From contig CAJTOJ010000037.1 of assembly GCA_910577665.1 (NCBI GenBank), positions 1-30,218 on the forward strand: DNA of 30,218 bases. Reading direction: 5' to 3'. This DNA comes from an uncultured Acetatifactor sp. GTDB taxonomy: Bacteria; Bacillota; Clostridia; Lachnospirales; Lachnospiraceae. This document shows positions 1 to 7,634 of this stretch, piece by piece (positions within the stretch are counted from its first letter, which is position 1; each line of letters begins with the position of its first letter). The notes under the pieces are model-generated. The model was given only the letters and a program-made list of their open reading frames with translations, did no database searches and was not told the origin of the DNA. A program made the position numbers and the translations under genes.

Positions 1-1
1 A

Positions 2-271
2 ATGATAGAGGAATCCAGGGAATTAGAAAATCCGCAGGAATATTTGGCGCTTACATTGGAACAGGCAAGAGGTCATATCTGGACTTGTAAAATAAAAGAG
101 GAAGGGATGGCAAGGGAACTGGAAAAAAAATATCATGTTTCATTGAAACAGTATGTTGGGGATGAACTGCGGATGAAATTCATCAGTGAAGCGCCGCCCG
201 GGATGGAGTGCAGTTCCTGTGAGGCAACGCTTGAGGACGCTTATATTTATATTGCGAACAAAGAAACATAA
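2..271 (+). CDS. ABC transporter ATP-binding protein, C-terminal fragment (cut by window edge)
   Basis: This is the 3' end of a gene that begins before the window; the first Met visible is probably internal. The 89 visible residues match the C-terminal accessory region of ABC-2 type ATPases. A GHIWTCKI strand corresponds to the family's 'GvvWev' element, and the chain ends in ATLEDAYIYIANKE, the typical 'PTLEDvYly' tail. The nucleotide-binding motifs lie outside the window, so the assignment rests on this tail alone. The family energises export or antimicrobial resistance through a separate membrane permease. The gene converges on the minus-strand gene that follows and ends just before a hairpin. 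Confidence 0.65.
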   Translation: MIEESRELENPQEYLALTLEQARGHIWTCKIKEEGMARELEKKYHVSLKQYVGDELRMKFISEAPPGMECSSCEATLEDAYIYIANKET

Positions 272-320
272 CGGGTATGACTTTCTGGAAGTGTAAGGAG
301 ATTCTGGGAAGATTGTTTGT

Positions 321-357
321 AAGGCGGTATCACCTGTGTTGTGGGTGATACCGCCTT
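321..357. terminator. Hairpin between convergent genes, probable bidirectional terminator
   Basis: A perfect 14-bp stem (AAGGCGGTATCACC paired with GGTGATACCGCCTT) closes a 9-nt loop. It lies 49 bp past one stop codon and 4 bp past the stop of the convergent gene. The T-tracts on both sides are poor, so intrinsic termination is inferred mainly from position and stem strength. Confidence 0.6.
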
Positions 358-361
358 CTTG

Positions 362-2794
362 TCAGGATTCCGGGGTGATGATTATATTGTCAGCCATGGT
401 GAAGACAGAAGTGACTCCTTTGTAGCAGCACCAATCGGGCATTTTCGGGTATCTGCGCGCCACCAGGCGGAAGGCACCTATGGTGTCGTGAACCGGGATC
501 TGTGCATCATACCGGGCAATCTCCCTGGCACAGGGACCGGCAGGAAGAAAGAGTGTATCCTGTAGTACCAGATGTTCCAGGTCCAGGCCAGTATAAAGCT
601 CCATGGATCTGGGGTATACAATGCCGGCCCGGTGATGGGACAGGAATCCAACAGTCAGGGCCTTTACGGGCACTACTTCCGGAAAGGAACCGGTGATCTC
701 CAGGTCCTCCAGCGTACCCCGCCAATGTCCGTCCAGGTAGTCCAGGGATCCGCGCAGGGGACAGAGCAGGTCAGTGATGCCTCTGCCGTGGAAGACAGGC
801 CGGGGGTCGAAGACGGTATGGCTGGACAATTGCACATCCACAAGGCTGAAGGAGAAGTCAGCCACTGTGGTCTCGCTGCTGCGCCCATCCGGAGTGAAAA
901 GCCTGGCTGAGAGCACCGTGTCCTGGTACAGGGTTATAGGACCTGTATAAAGGGCAGATTCCAGGGTGGGTTCCGTTTTGTCTGTTGTGTAGCGGATCTG
1001 CCCGTTTTCTGTTGCTTTCAGTTCTACGGAAGCTTCCCTGTGGGCAGGGAAAATGCAGGAGGCGGGCAGGAATTCCGGGGCCATAGGGGGAACCTGCAGA
1101 CGGGAGCCTGGTGTGCTGGTCAGGACTTCAGCATGCTGGCTTTCAGCCTTCAGACTTAAGTTCCCTTCTACAGGAACGGAAGTCTCCACAGGACTGGAAT
1201 CGTTCGTCTGGCGGAAGATAGTCGTCTTTTGCAGCTTTTCCCCCAGTTTTATCAGGATTCGTCCTTCCTCCGGTGCAAGGAGCAGGCCGTCTGTACCGGC
1301 GCGGCAGATTTTCCCCTGCAGGACTTCCAGGCTGTAGGAGAATCCCTGGTGCTGCATGATGATCTTGCGGTCTTTGCTGGCAAGGAAAACAGGAAGGATG
1401 TCAAAACACAGGTAGAAAGGGCTTTCCAACAGCAGGGAATCCGGTTTCATGGTAAAGAGGGCCAGGCATTGGCCGGTCTTATATTCCGTCAGCTCTGCGC
1501 AGGTGGTCAGGGAATCGGGTCCGTTGGCATCTCTGGGGGTAAAGTAACGAATGACACCGGCTGGTTCCTGGCCGTCCTGGTTTTGGAGCCGGATAAAGGG
1601 CCTGGAGCCGGTCTTACGGATCCAGAGCTGCGGAAACAGAACGGGCAGGGCATCAAAGGTACTCCTGGCGTCTGTCATGGCGGCCTCCAGGTACCGGGAG
1701 GGATAATCCTGGCGGTACAGGAAGAAATCCCGGATCCGCAGATGCCCCATCTCTCCCAGAAAACCTACCCGGTAGGAAGGACATGCATACCATTGGGCGC
1801 TCAGATTGCGGGACTTGTCCCAGTCCTGGGAGGCCTGGAAGGTCATGGGAGGCGTCATCCGGCAGGTGTCGGTAAAATGTCTGGCCGTGGAAGCCATGGT
1901 TTCCACCTGGATCCTGCCTTCCCCAGCCAGCTTTTGTAGCAGCGCAAGCTGAGGCTTCAGGCCGGGACTGATGTTCTCCCAGAGGAAATTGTTCTCCTGG
2001 CCTACATGGGCATAACCGGTGCCCAGGGAATCTTCTTTTGTCAGACATCCGAAGAACCAGGAAAGCCAGTCCGGATCCCTGCCGATGATCCAGGAGGGTT
2101 CCAGGGTGTACACGCCTTGCAGACCTGGGCGGACATCTTGTTCGAAATTGTAGATGGGATCAGGACCCAGAAGGCGGAAAATGGGCACGGAGAGCTGTCC
2201 CTCCAGGGTGGAGGCCGGGATGTTCTCATTTTTTATGCTGGGATAATAGGGGCCGTTGGGATAGCCACCCCAGAGAGTGAAACCATCTGTTCCCATCTGG
2301 TCCCTGCAGATGGCGCCACCCAGGATGCCGTACCTGGAGGCAGCATAAGAGAGGGTTACGGTATCCAGGACCCAGGAACCGATGGTGCTGGGATAGGAGC
2401 CGTATACTTTATGGAAATCCTGCATATAGGCATCCACCAGGAGCTTCCGCTCCCAAGGTGCATAGCCGATACAATAGGCACTGTTTACGCGCTCGTCATA
2501 TTCCTCGCTGGTTTTTCCACGGAAAGCCACACCAGCCTTCTGGCAGAGTGGTTCTGTGATTTCCCACCAGGCAGACACCTCATCGGTCTCTTCCAGGTAG
2601 TCAGCAAACAGTGCCTGATAGCGGGGATCCATCAGACAGTCATATTTCAATGCCCATGTGGATGGGAAACCGTATTGCTTTACCAGTATCAGCTGCTTTT
2701 CCACAGTCTCGAAATCATCCTGGATAAAGCGGCTTGGTTCCGCATGGGACATGCGGATAAAATTGTAGATATTTACAATGGGTGTTTTTCCCAT
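362..2794 (-). CDS. Putative cytoplasmic glycoside hydrolase/deacetylase-like protein with chitobiase-type and discoidin-like C-terminal domains
   Basis: The 810-residue product has no signal peptide or membrane segment, so it is probably cytoplasmic. About residues 1-420 look like a (beta/alpha)-type hydrolase or polysaccharide-deacetylase-like fold, rich in Trp, Tyr, Asp and His, but no catalytic motif was identified with certainty. Residues near 590-660 contain GQIRYTTDKTEPT...LYTGPI, the hallmark of the chitobiase/beta-hexosaminidase C-terminal domain. Residues near 665-805 resemble the discoidin-like domain that follows it in GH20-like proteins. AGGAGG lies 8-9 nt before the ATG, fixing the start. 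It follows pyrI by 59 bp on the same strand and may be read from the pyr transcript, although no metabolic link is evident. Substrate and reaction are unknown. Confidence 0.55.
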   Translation of the reverse strand: MGKTPIVNIYNFIRMSHAEPSRFIQDDFETVEKQLILVKQYGFPSTWALKYDCLMDPRYQALFADYLEETDEVSAWWEITEPLCQKAGVAFRGKTSEEYDERVNSAYCIGYAPWERKLLVDAYMQDFHKVYGSYPSTIGSWVLDTVTLSYAASRYGILGGAICRDQMGTDGFTLWGGYPNGPYYPSIKNENIPASTLEGQLSVPIFRLLGPDPIYNFEQDVRPGLQGVYTLEPSWIIGRDPDWLSWFFGCLTKEDSLGTGYAHVGQENNFLWENISPGLKPQLALLQKLAGEGRIQVETMASTARHFTDTCRMTPPMTFQASQDWDKSRNLSAQWYACPSYRVGFLGEMGHLRIRDFFLYRQDYPSRYLEAAMTDARSTFDALPVLFPQLWIRKTGSRPFIRLQNQDGQEPAGVIRYFTPRDANGPDSLTTCAELTEYKTGQCLALFTMKPDSLLLESPFYLCFDILPVFLASKDRKIIMQHQGFSYSLEVLQGKICRAGTDGLLLAPEEGRILIKLGEKLQKTTIFRQTNDSSPVETSVPVEGNLSLKAESQHAEVLTSTPGSRLQVPPMAPEFLPASCIFPAHREASVELKATENGQIRYTTDKTEPTLESALYTGPITLYQDTVLSARLFTPDGRSSETTVADFSFSLVDVQLSSHTVFDPRPVFHGRGITDLLCPLRGSLDYLDGHWRGTLEDLEITGSFPEVVPVKALTVGFLSHHRAGIVYPRSMELYTGLDLEHLVLQDTLFLPAGPCAREIARYDAQIPVHDTIGAFRLVARRYPKMPDWCCYKGVTSVFTMADNIIITPES

Positions 2795-2853
2795 AGGATG
2801 CTTCCTCCTGGTTCCGTTATGCTTTTGCGCCTGGTAAACTGCTCTCTGGTTCT

Positions 2854-3288
2854 CTATTTCAAGGCAGAAGAATATTTTTCCTCACAGTATTTGCAGCGGT
2901 AGATTTCCTTCTCCGCATCAGCCAGGCAGAAGATGTGGGGCAGTTCCTGCTCGATGGAAGTGATGCATCTGGGGTTATGGCATCTGATCACATTCTTGAT
3001 CTGCATGGGGAGGGCCAGTTCCTTTTTCTCTACGATCTCCCCGTTTTTGATCACATTGACAGTGATGTTGTGATCAATGAAGGCCAGAACATCCAGATCC
3101 AGCATGTTGAGGTCGCACTCCACCTTCAGTATATCTTTTTTCCCCATTTTATTACTGCGGGCGTTTTTGATGATGGCCACAGTGCAGTCCAGTTTGTCCA
3201 GCTGCAGGTGGTCATAGATATCCAGGCTCTTCCCGGCTTTGATGTGATCCAGTACAAAGCCTTCTTCGATTTTCCCTACGTTTAACAT
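2854..3288 (-). CDS. pyrI: Aspartate carbamoyltransferase regulatory subunit
   Basis: PyrI binds nucleotide effectors and joins PyrB catalytic trimers into the allosteric ATCase of pyrimidine synthesis. The 144-residue product is near the normal length. The N-terminal nucleotide-binding domain opens with MLNVGKIEEGFVLDHIKAGK. The C-terminal zinc domain has all four ligands, Cys103 and Cys108 (CHNPRC) and Cys132 and Cys135 (CKYC). It lies 137 bp downstream of pyrB on the same strand, a wider gap than usual; the gap contains a 7-bp inverted repeat at 3342-3358. The ribosome binding site upstream is weak (AAAGGG about 11 nt before the ATG). Confidence 0.95.
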   Translation of the reverse strand: MLNVGKIEEGFVLDHIKAGKSLDIYDHLQLDKLDCTVAIIKNARSNKMGKKDILKVECDLNMLDLDVLAFIDHNITVNVIKNGEIVEKKELALPMQIKNVIRCHNPRCITSIEQELPHIFCLADAEKEIYRCKYCEEKYSSALK

Positions 3289-3425
3289 ATATGTTTTTCC
3301 CTTTCTATGAGCTGTATGGTTCCCTTAGGTGTTCTGGAAGTCTTGCAATCGTTGCAAGGCGGCCTGTCGTCACCATGGAGTGGGATATTATTTTGCGGAT
3401 ACATGGAATGATCCCCGGCTTAGGT

Positions 3426-4343
3426 TCAAGGGATCTGTATCCCAAGCAGTGTGAGGATCAGTGCCATGCGCACATAGACGCCGTACCGGGCTTGTCTGAA
3501 ATAAGCAGCCCTGGGGTCGCTGTCCACTTCCACGGAGATCTCATTGACCCTGGGGAGGGGATGGAGGACCAGCATGTCTTCCCTGGCCAGGGACATCTTG
3601 GCGGTATCCAGGATGTAGAAGTCCTTCAGGCGTACATAATCCTCCTCGTTGAAGAAGCGTTCCTTCTGTACCCGGGTCATGTACAGCAGATCCAGCTGGG
3701 GCATGACCTTCTCTAAGCGGATGACTTCCTCATAGGGAATGTTCCGGCTCCGCAGCATATCCGTGATATAATCGGGAACCCGCAGTTCCTCCGGGGAGAT
3801 GAAGATGAACCGGATGTTCGCATACCGCACCAGGGCACCGATCAGGGAGTGGACGGTGCGGCCGAACTTCAAGTCGCCGCACAGACCGATGGTGAGATTG
3901 TCAAGACGGCCCTTCAGGCTGCGGATGGTCAGCAGGTCTGTGAGGGTCTGGGTTGGGTGCTGGTGTCCTCCATCACCGGCGTTGATCACGGGAACTTCGG
4001 ATTTCTCGGCGGCTACCATGGGTGCCCCTTCCTTGGGATGGCGCATGGCACAGATATCCGCGTAGCAGGAGATGACACGGATGGTGTCAGACACGCTCTC
4101 GCCCTTGGTGGCAGAGGAGGAGGCTGCATCCGAGAAGCCGATGATGCGCCCTCCCAGCCTGGTCATGGCTGACTCGAAGCTTAAGCGTGTGCGCGTGCTT
4201 GGCTCATAGAAACAGGTGGCCAGGATCCGGCCGTCACAGGCGTGGGCATATTTTGCCGGGTTGTGCTCGATGTCCCCGGCCAGAATAAACAAATCTTCCA
4301 GTTCCTTGGTGGTAAAATCCAGCGGACTCATCAAATGTCTCAT
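3426..4343 (-). CDS. pyrB: Aspartate carbamoyltransferase catalytic subunit
   Basis: PyrB condenses carbamoyl phosphate with aspartate, the committed step of UMP synthesis, in the cytoplasm. The 305-residue product has the carbamoyl-phosphate motif STRTR at residues 49-53, the RHP element at 101-103, HPTQ at 129-132 and the late HPLPR motif that contacts substrate. Length is normal. GAGGAA lies upstream of the chosen ATG. pyrI follows, so the enzyme should be the regulated heteromeric type. The leader carries a stem-loop (4376-4417), but I could not recognise a PyrR binding site. Confidence 0.96.
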   Translation of the reverse strand: MRHLMSPLDFTTKELEDLFILAGDIEHNPAKYAHACDGRILATCFYEPSTRTRLSFESAMTRLGGRIIGFSDAASSSATKGESVSDTIRVISCYADICAMRHPKEGAPMVAAEKSEVPVINAGDGGHQHPTQTLTDLLTIRSLKGRLDNLTIGLCGDLKFGRTVHSLIGALVRYANIRFIFISPEELRVPDYITDMLRSRNIPYEEVIRLEKVMPQLDLLYMTRVQKERFFNEEDYVRLKDFYILDTAKMSLAREDMLVLHPLPRVNEISVEVDSDPRAAYFRQARYGVYVRMALILTLLGIQIP

Positions 4344-4375
4344 ACGTTTCCTCTTTTCTCTTCTAAATAGATTTA

Positions 4376-4417
4376 GGAACTGTTCAAAAATATTTTTTAT
4401 TTATTCTTAACAGCTCC
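4376..4417 (-). promoter_or_regulatory. Stem-loop in the pyrB leader, role unknown
   Basis: GGAGCTGTT pairs with AACAGTTCC (9 bp, one G-U) around a 24-nt A/T-rich loop, ending 33 nt before the pyrB start. It has no U-tract on the pyrB side, so it does not look like a terminator. It could be an mRNA stability or leader element. Only the pairing is seen; the role is not. Confidence 0.3.
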
Positions 4418-4426
4418 TTACCCCAG

Positions 4427-4463
4427 AAAAAGAGCCGAAGACTAAACGAAAATCTTCGACTCT
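4427..4463 (-). terminator. Intrinsic terminator of the nitroreductase gene
   Basis: On the minus strand AGAGTCGAAG pairs with CTTCGGCTCT (10 bp, one U-G) and is followed by a run of T residues. It starts 7 nt after the nitroreductase stop codon and separates that gene from pyrB. Confidence 0.8.
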
Positions 4464-4469
4464 GGATCA

Positions 4470-5009
4470 TTACGACTGGAAGGATAACAGATCCTCCACG
4501 GTCTTACGTCTGGGGGCGGTGGGGGATTCAGCGGGATAGCCCACGGGAATCAATGCAACTAACTCCCTTTCCTGGGGGAGTTCCAATAATTTTGCGGCAT
4601 CTTCCTCATCAAACAGTCCCAGGATGACAGTTCCGAGACCCTGTTCATATGCGGCAAGGCAGAAGGCTTCGCTGGCAACGCCGGCATCGTACATCTGCCA
4701 GCCGTCTTCCTTGGGGGTGGAGAAAGAGCCGTCCCTCTCATAGCCGCTGCGGCCCTTGATCATGGTCACGGCGATTACCATGGGGGCATTTTCTATAATG
4801 GTGCCATTGCCGGGAAAAAGTGTGGTGCATTTTGCAAGTGCCGCTTTTTTTGCTCCTTCCACGGCAATATAACGGACGATCTGGGTGTTCTTCCAACTGG
4901 GGGCAAAAGAGGCTGTCTCCACGACCTGTGCCAGCAGTTCATGAGAAACCGGCTGGGAAGTGAACTTGCGGATGCTTCTGCGGCCCTTGATACACTCGTT
5001 TGCTGTCAT
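4470..5009 (-). CDS. Nitroreductase family FMN oxidoreductase
   Basis: This is a predicted FMN-dependent NAD(P)H oxidoreductase of the nitroreductase fold, with unknown natural substrate. The opening CIKGRRSIRKF is the classic N-terminal FMN-phosphate-binding element. AGVASEAFCLAAYEQGLGTVILG is the conserved central helix and strand, and LVALIPVGYPAE is the C-terminal strand of the family. An upstream in-frame ATG at 5021 exists, but GGAGG sits inside its first codons, five bases before the ATG at 5009. I therefore start at 5009, giving 179 residues. The gene has its own promoter and terminator and so is a single-gene unit. It is of the short, roughly 180-residue class. Confidence 0.88.
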   Translation of the reverse strand: MTANECIKGRRSIRKFTSQPVSHELLAQVVETASFAPSWKNTQIVRYIAVEGAKKAALAKCTTLFPGNGTIIENAPMVIAVTMIKGRSGYERDGSFSTPKEDGWQMYDAGVASEAFCLAAYEQGLGTVILGLFDEEDAAKLLELPQERELVALIPVGYPAESPTAPRRKTVEDLLSFQS

Positions 5010-5081
5010 ATTTTCCTCCATTTCTCGGCGGTGTGCTTACCGCCAGCGAAATCCTGTGTCCTGGCTGGACTGTTATTATGT

Positions 5082-5110
5082 ATGATACCATTTCCTGTAG
5101 GGACTTGCAA
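5082..5110 (-). promoter_or_regulatory. Sigma-A-type promoter of the nitroreductase gene
   Basis: On the minus strand TTGCAA (-35) is followed by a 17-nt spacer and TATCAT (-10), 73 nt before the chosen start codon. Both boxes are close to consensus with ideal spacing. Confidence 0.7.
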
Positions 5111-5134
5111 TGGGGTAAATTTATAGTTTTTGTA

Positions 5135-5301
5135 TAAAAAGTTCAGCCAGCGGGAAGCAATGGGTGAAAATCGTGCTTGCACAAATTTTCATCCATTGTT
5201 TCCCACTGAGGGAATGCCCGCCTATGAGCAAAAACGCAGCGTAAGCAGCGGGGAGTGCCGAAAGGCACGATTTTGCGAATGGGCATAAGCTGAACTTTTT
5301 A
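5135..5301. repeat. 167-bp structured element with 13-bp terminal inverted repeats (element D)
   Basis: The element is bounded by a perfect 13-bp inverted repeat, TAAAAAGTTCAGC at 5135-5147 and its complement at 5289-5301. Inside lies a long hairpin in which about 20 bp of 5152-5170 pair with 5186-5204 (G-U pairs allowed), capped by GTGC-TT-GCAC. A second hairpin, GTGCC-GAAA-GGCAC at 5256-5269, has a GNRA tetraloop. It sits exactly between the divergent nitroreductase and PH-protein promoters. It has no coding capacity and shares a module with the element at 22389-22558. It could be a MITE-like insertion or a structured RNA. Confidence 0.65.
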
Positions 5302-5311
5302 AAGAAAAGTT

Positions 5312-5340
5312 TTGCATCCGGGGAAGATTTCGACTATAAT
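5312..5340 (+). promoter_or_regulatory. Sigma-A-type promoter of the PH-domain gene
   Basis: TTGCAT (-35), a 17-nt spacer and a perfect TATAAT (-10) lie 69 nt before the downstream start codon and immediately right of element D. Confidence 0.7.
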
Positions 5341-5408
5341 AAAAATAAGAAAAAAGAAGGAAGCAGCAGGGATAACAATAAATGGATACATAGAAAGGAA
5401 ACGGGAAA

Positions 5409-5777
5409 ATGGAATTTACAGAGAGAAAGCGTTGGCTGTTCCTGGGACTGCCTTTTACTTTTACGAAGTATATGATCCGGGAAGATATGATCACGGTGGA
5501 CACGGGACTGCTGAAGACAGTGGAAAATGACTGCTATATGTATAAGGTGCAGGATGTACAGCACAGTGCCACCCTGGCAGAGAAAATGTTCGGACTGGGT
5601 ACGGTCATCTGCTTCACCGGGGATACCACCCATCCGCAGCTTGTGCTGGAACATATCCGCAATTCCAAGGTCATCAAGGAATTCATCCTCAAGGAGTCTG
5701 AGGAAGCCCGGCTGAAGAGACGCACGGTGAATATGCTGGATATCGGCTCCGGGGACCTGGAGGATGTGGAGGAGTAG
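5409..5777 (+). CDS. Bacterial PH-domain protein
   Basis: The 122-residue soluble product is a single bacterial pleckstrin-homology-like (bPH) domain, the type also found in YdbS/YdbT proteins. It has paired beta strands (KYMIREDMITVDTGLLKTVENDCYMYKVQDVQHSAT), a LAEKMFGLGTVICFTGD strand turn and a C-terminal helix from about residue 78. An N-terminal FTFTKYMI strand replaces the membrane segments of longer relatives. AAGGAAAC precedes the ATG. It has its own promoter, and structured repeats flank it on both sides. The biochemical role of the domain is unknown; protein or membrane binding is a general inference. Confidence 0.8.
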   Translation: MEFTERKRWLFLGLPFTFTKYMIREDMITVDTGLLKTVENDCYMYKVQDVQHSATLAEKMFGLGTVICFTGDTTHPQLVLEHIRNSKVIKEFILKESEEARLKRRTVNMLDIGSGDLEDVEE

Positions 5778-5793
5778 GGGATAGTCTGGTTAT

Positions 5794-5931
5794 TTTTCAC
5801 GGGGTGGTGTCGCGAGGTGTTTTCACGCGTTTTTTGCGTGACAAACCCGAGACTGCATGCGCCAAAATGGGCTGCTTTGCCCATTTTGTGTGCATCATGT
5901 TGCTTTGAACGGCATGGCCGTGAAAAGTAAC
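5794..5931 (+). repeat. Structured intergenic repeat family R1, copy A
   Basis: This shares with 25251-25353 a 42-nt core (5815-5856) that includes the identical ACAAACCCGAGACTGC, plus a 3' block TGTTGCT-TGAACGG-GTGAA-AGTAAC. Hairpins seen are TCACGC/GCGTGA, a 10-bp stem CAAAATGGGC/GCCCATTTTG present only in this copy, ACGGC/GCCGT, an outer TTTTCAC/GTGAAAA stem and an alternative GTTGCTTT/AAAGTAAC stem. It lies between convergent genes. The strand is nominal. Confidence 0.75.
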
Positions 5932-5984
5932 ATATTCTGGCCTGCCAGGGCATTGCCAGGAAGCCGGAGGCGCGGCAGACTTGG

Positions 5985-6431
5985 TTAGGATTCTTCCTGC
6001 CTGGTATCCCTGGACAGCAACAGGCGCTCGAACAGGAGTCCCGCACCGAACCAGTAGGGGGCGAAGTCCAGACGGATGACACGTCCCACATTCCAGCGGC
6101 TCCGGCCGTAATCCCAGGGGCAGAATTTGTGGCGCCTTAGCAGGGTACCGGTGAGATATTCCCCGGAGAAGATCAGTCCCATATAAGCCAGTCCCCGCAG
6201 CCATACGGGCTTCTTCCGAAGCAGGTGCATGATGGGGGAGAGGATGGCGGCGCTGCCATAGATGGGAAACATCCACAGGGAGGTGTTTCCTGTTAAAGTC
6301 ATGTCCCGGCGCCTTAGGGAATCGGCGGCAGTAAAGAGAATTTCCATACACCAGCCTGTGAGTCCGCATTTTAAGAAATTTTGAAAAAAAGTGGCTATGG
6401 GCTGGCTCTTTTTATTGTTGTCAGAGGTCAT
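5985..6431 (-). CDS. Putative ABC-transporter type IV (CmpB-like) membrane protein
   Basis: The product is a small integral membrane protein of about 148 residues with roughly four hydrophobic segments. It matches the PF06541-type family ('putative ABC transporter permease'): GLTGWCMEILFTA, then GNTSLWMFPIYGSA, WLRGLAYMGLIFSGEYLTGTLLRR and CPWDYG in the expected order. A TTG at 6464 is also in frame, but GGAG eight bases before the ATG at 6431 supports the later start. The family's biochemical function is unknown despite its name. It converges on the PH-domain gene, with repeat R1 between them. Confidence 0.75.
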   Translation of the reverse strand: MTSDNNKKSQPIATFFQNFLKCGLTGWCMEILFTAADSLRRRDMTLTGNTSLWMFPIYGSAAILSPIMHLLRKKPVWLRGLAYMGLIFSGEYLTGTLLRRHKFCPWDYGRSRWNVGRVIRLDFAPYWFGAGLLFERLLLSRDTRQEES

Positions 6432-6665
6432 TTCGTTTACTCCATACAGTGAGGTCGGGGTCAAAAGGTATACTGCCCCCTATGGTGGACATACAGTTCG
6501 GGTATGTTCTGGATCTTATAAAGCATCTGGGGATAGGATGGCCAGGGGAAAGGATTTTATACGTAATTTTGGTGGAGTGACTGGAACAGGAAGACAGAGG
6601 GATATGGAAAAGCGGAATGCAGGGCTGTAGGCAGGGGAGCCTGTAGATGCAGGGAGAGTGTAGAT

Positions 6666-7463
6666 ATGGCAGAATGGCAGGGGATGGCAGAAGGGTACAT
6701 CCTGATTGCAGAAGATGACAGTGATATCAACCAGATGTTGGCAGAACTCCTGTCCGGGAACGGCTACCGGGTGGTACAGGCCTATTCCGGGACGGAGGCG
6801 CTGTTGCATATGAAAGTTCACGTCCCGGCAGCGGTGATTCTGGATCTGATGCTGCCGGGCATGGCGGGGGAAGAGGTACTTAGGCAGATCAAAGAGGAGC
6901 ATCCTGACACTGCCGTGCTGGTCATCTCTGCAAAAGACGGGGTGGGACACCGGATCTCCCTGCTCCAGGCCGGGGCAGATGACTATCTCACCAAGCCTTT
7001 TGACACCGGGGAACTCCTGGCCAGGCTGGAAGCAGTGCTGCGTCGCAGCTGGAGAAGGGAGGCAGGCAGCAGACAGCCAGGAACGGATGGAGACCGGCAG
7101 GGGACATATGGACAGCAGGAACTGGAAACCTGGAGAGAACCAGGAATACAAAGGGAAGCAGCAGGAAAATGCCTGCGCCACAGGGATCTTGTGATGTACC
7201 CGGAGAATTACACGGTGTTCCTGGGAGAGGAGGAACTTTCCCTGACTCGCAGGGAATTCCTGATCCTGGAACTGCTCATGGGTAATCCGAAGAAAGTCTT
7301 TACAAAGAACAATATCTATGAATCTGTGTGGAACGAAGAATTCCTGGGGGAGGACAATGCCGTGAATGTCCATATCAGCAACCTGCGGCAGAAGCTGGCC
7401 AGGGTGCGGCCTGGAGAGTCCTATATCCAGACAGTGTGGGGGATTGGGTTCAAGATGCAGTAG
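6666..7463 (+). CDS. OmpR/PhoB-type response regulator
   Basis: The receiver domain (residues 9-125) has the acidic pair Asp17/Asp18, phospho-acceptor Asp60 in LDLMLPG, Ser88 and Lys110 in LTKPF. The C-terminal winged helix (about 172-265) includes LTRREFLILELL and VNVHISNLRQKL, ending in YIQTVWGIGFKM. The linker at about 128-171 is unusually long and rich in Arg, Gly and Gln. GGGAG lies about 9 nt before the ATG. It precedes an ABC ATPase and permease and is presumably paired with the histidine kinase at 9603, an order typical of envelope-stress or antimicrobial-peptide resistance cassettes. It probably activates the ABC genes; this is inferred from context. Confidence 0.93.
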   Translation: MAEWQGMAEGYILIAEDDSDINQMLAELLSGNGYRVVQAYSGTEALLHMKVHVPAAVILDLMLPGMAGEEVLRQIKEEHPDTAVLVISAKDGVGHRISLLQAGADDYLTKPFDTGELLARLEAVLRRSWRREAGSRQPGTDGDRQGTYGQQELETWREPGIQREAAGKCLRHRDLVMYPENYTVFLGEEELSLTRREFLILELLMGNPKKVFTKNNIYESVWNEEFLGEDNAVNVHISNLRQKLARVRPGESYIQTVWGIGFKMQ

Positions 7464-7634
7464 AAGGTGCCGCGAACAATACTTTGTCCTGCTGCCTGGG
7501 GCAAAGGGATTGGCAATATGCCAGAAACTTTATGCTTTCTTTAAACTTTCCCTAATATTTCGAAAGAAAGAACAGGTATCCTGTATATATAAAGCTTAGG
7601 AACAGAATCGGCTGGAAGGGGAAAGGAAGGAAAG

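Noticed and set aside
2006..2902. Long plus-strand ORF (298 codons) opposite the hydrolase-like gene
   Set aside because: It lies antisense to a gene with recognisable C-terminal domains and a good ribosome binding site, and its translation has no family features.
7464..7634. Hairpin CTTTGTCC/GGGCAAAG after the OmpR regulator gene as a terminator
   Set aside because: The stem is 8 bp with a wobble and is not followed by a T-tract.
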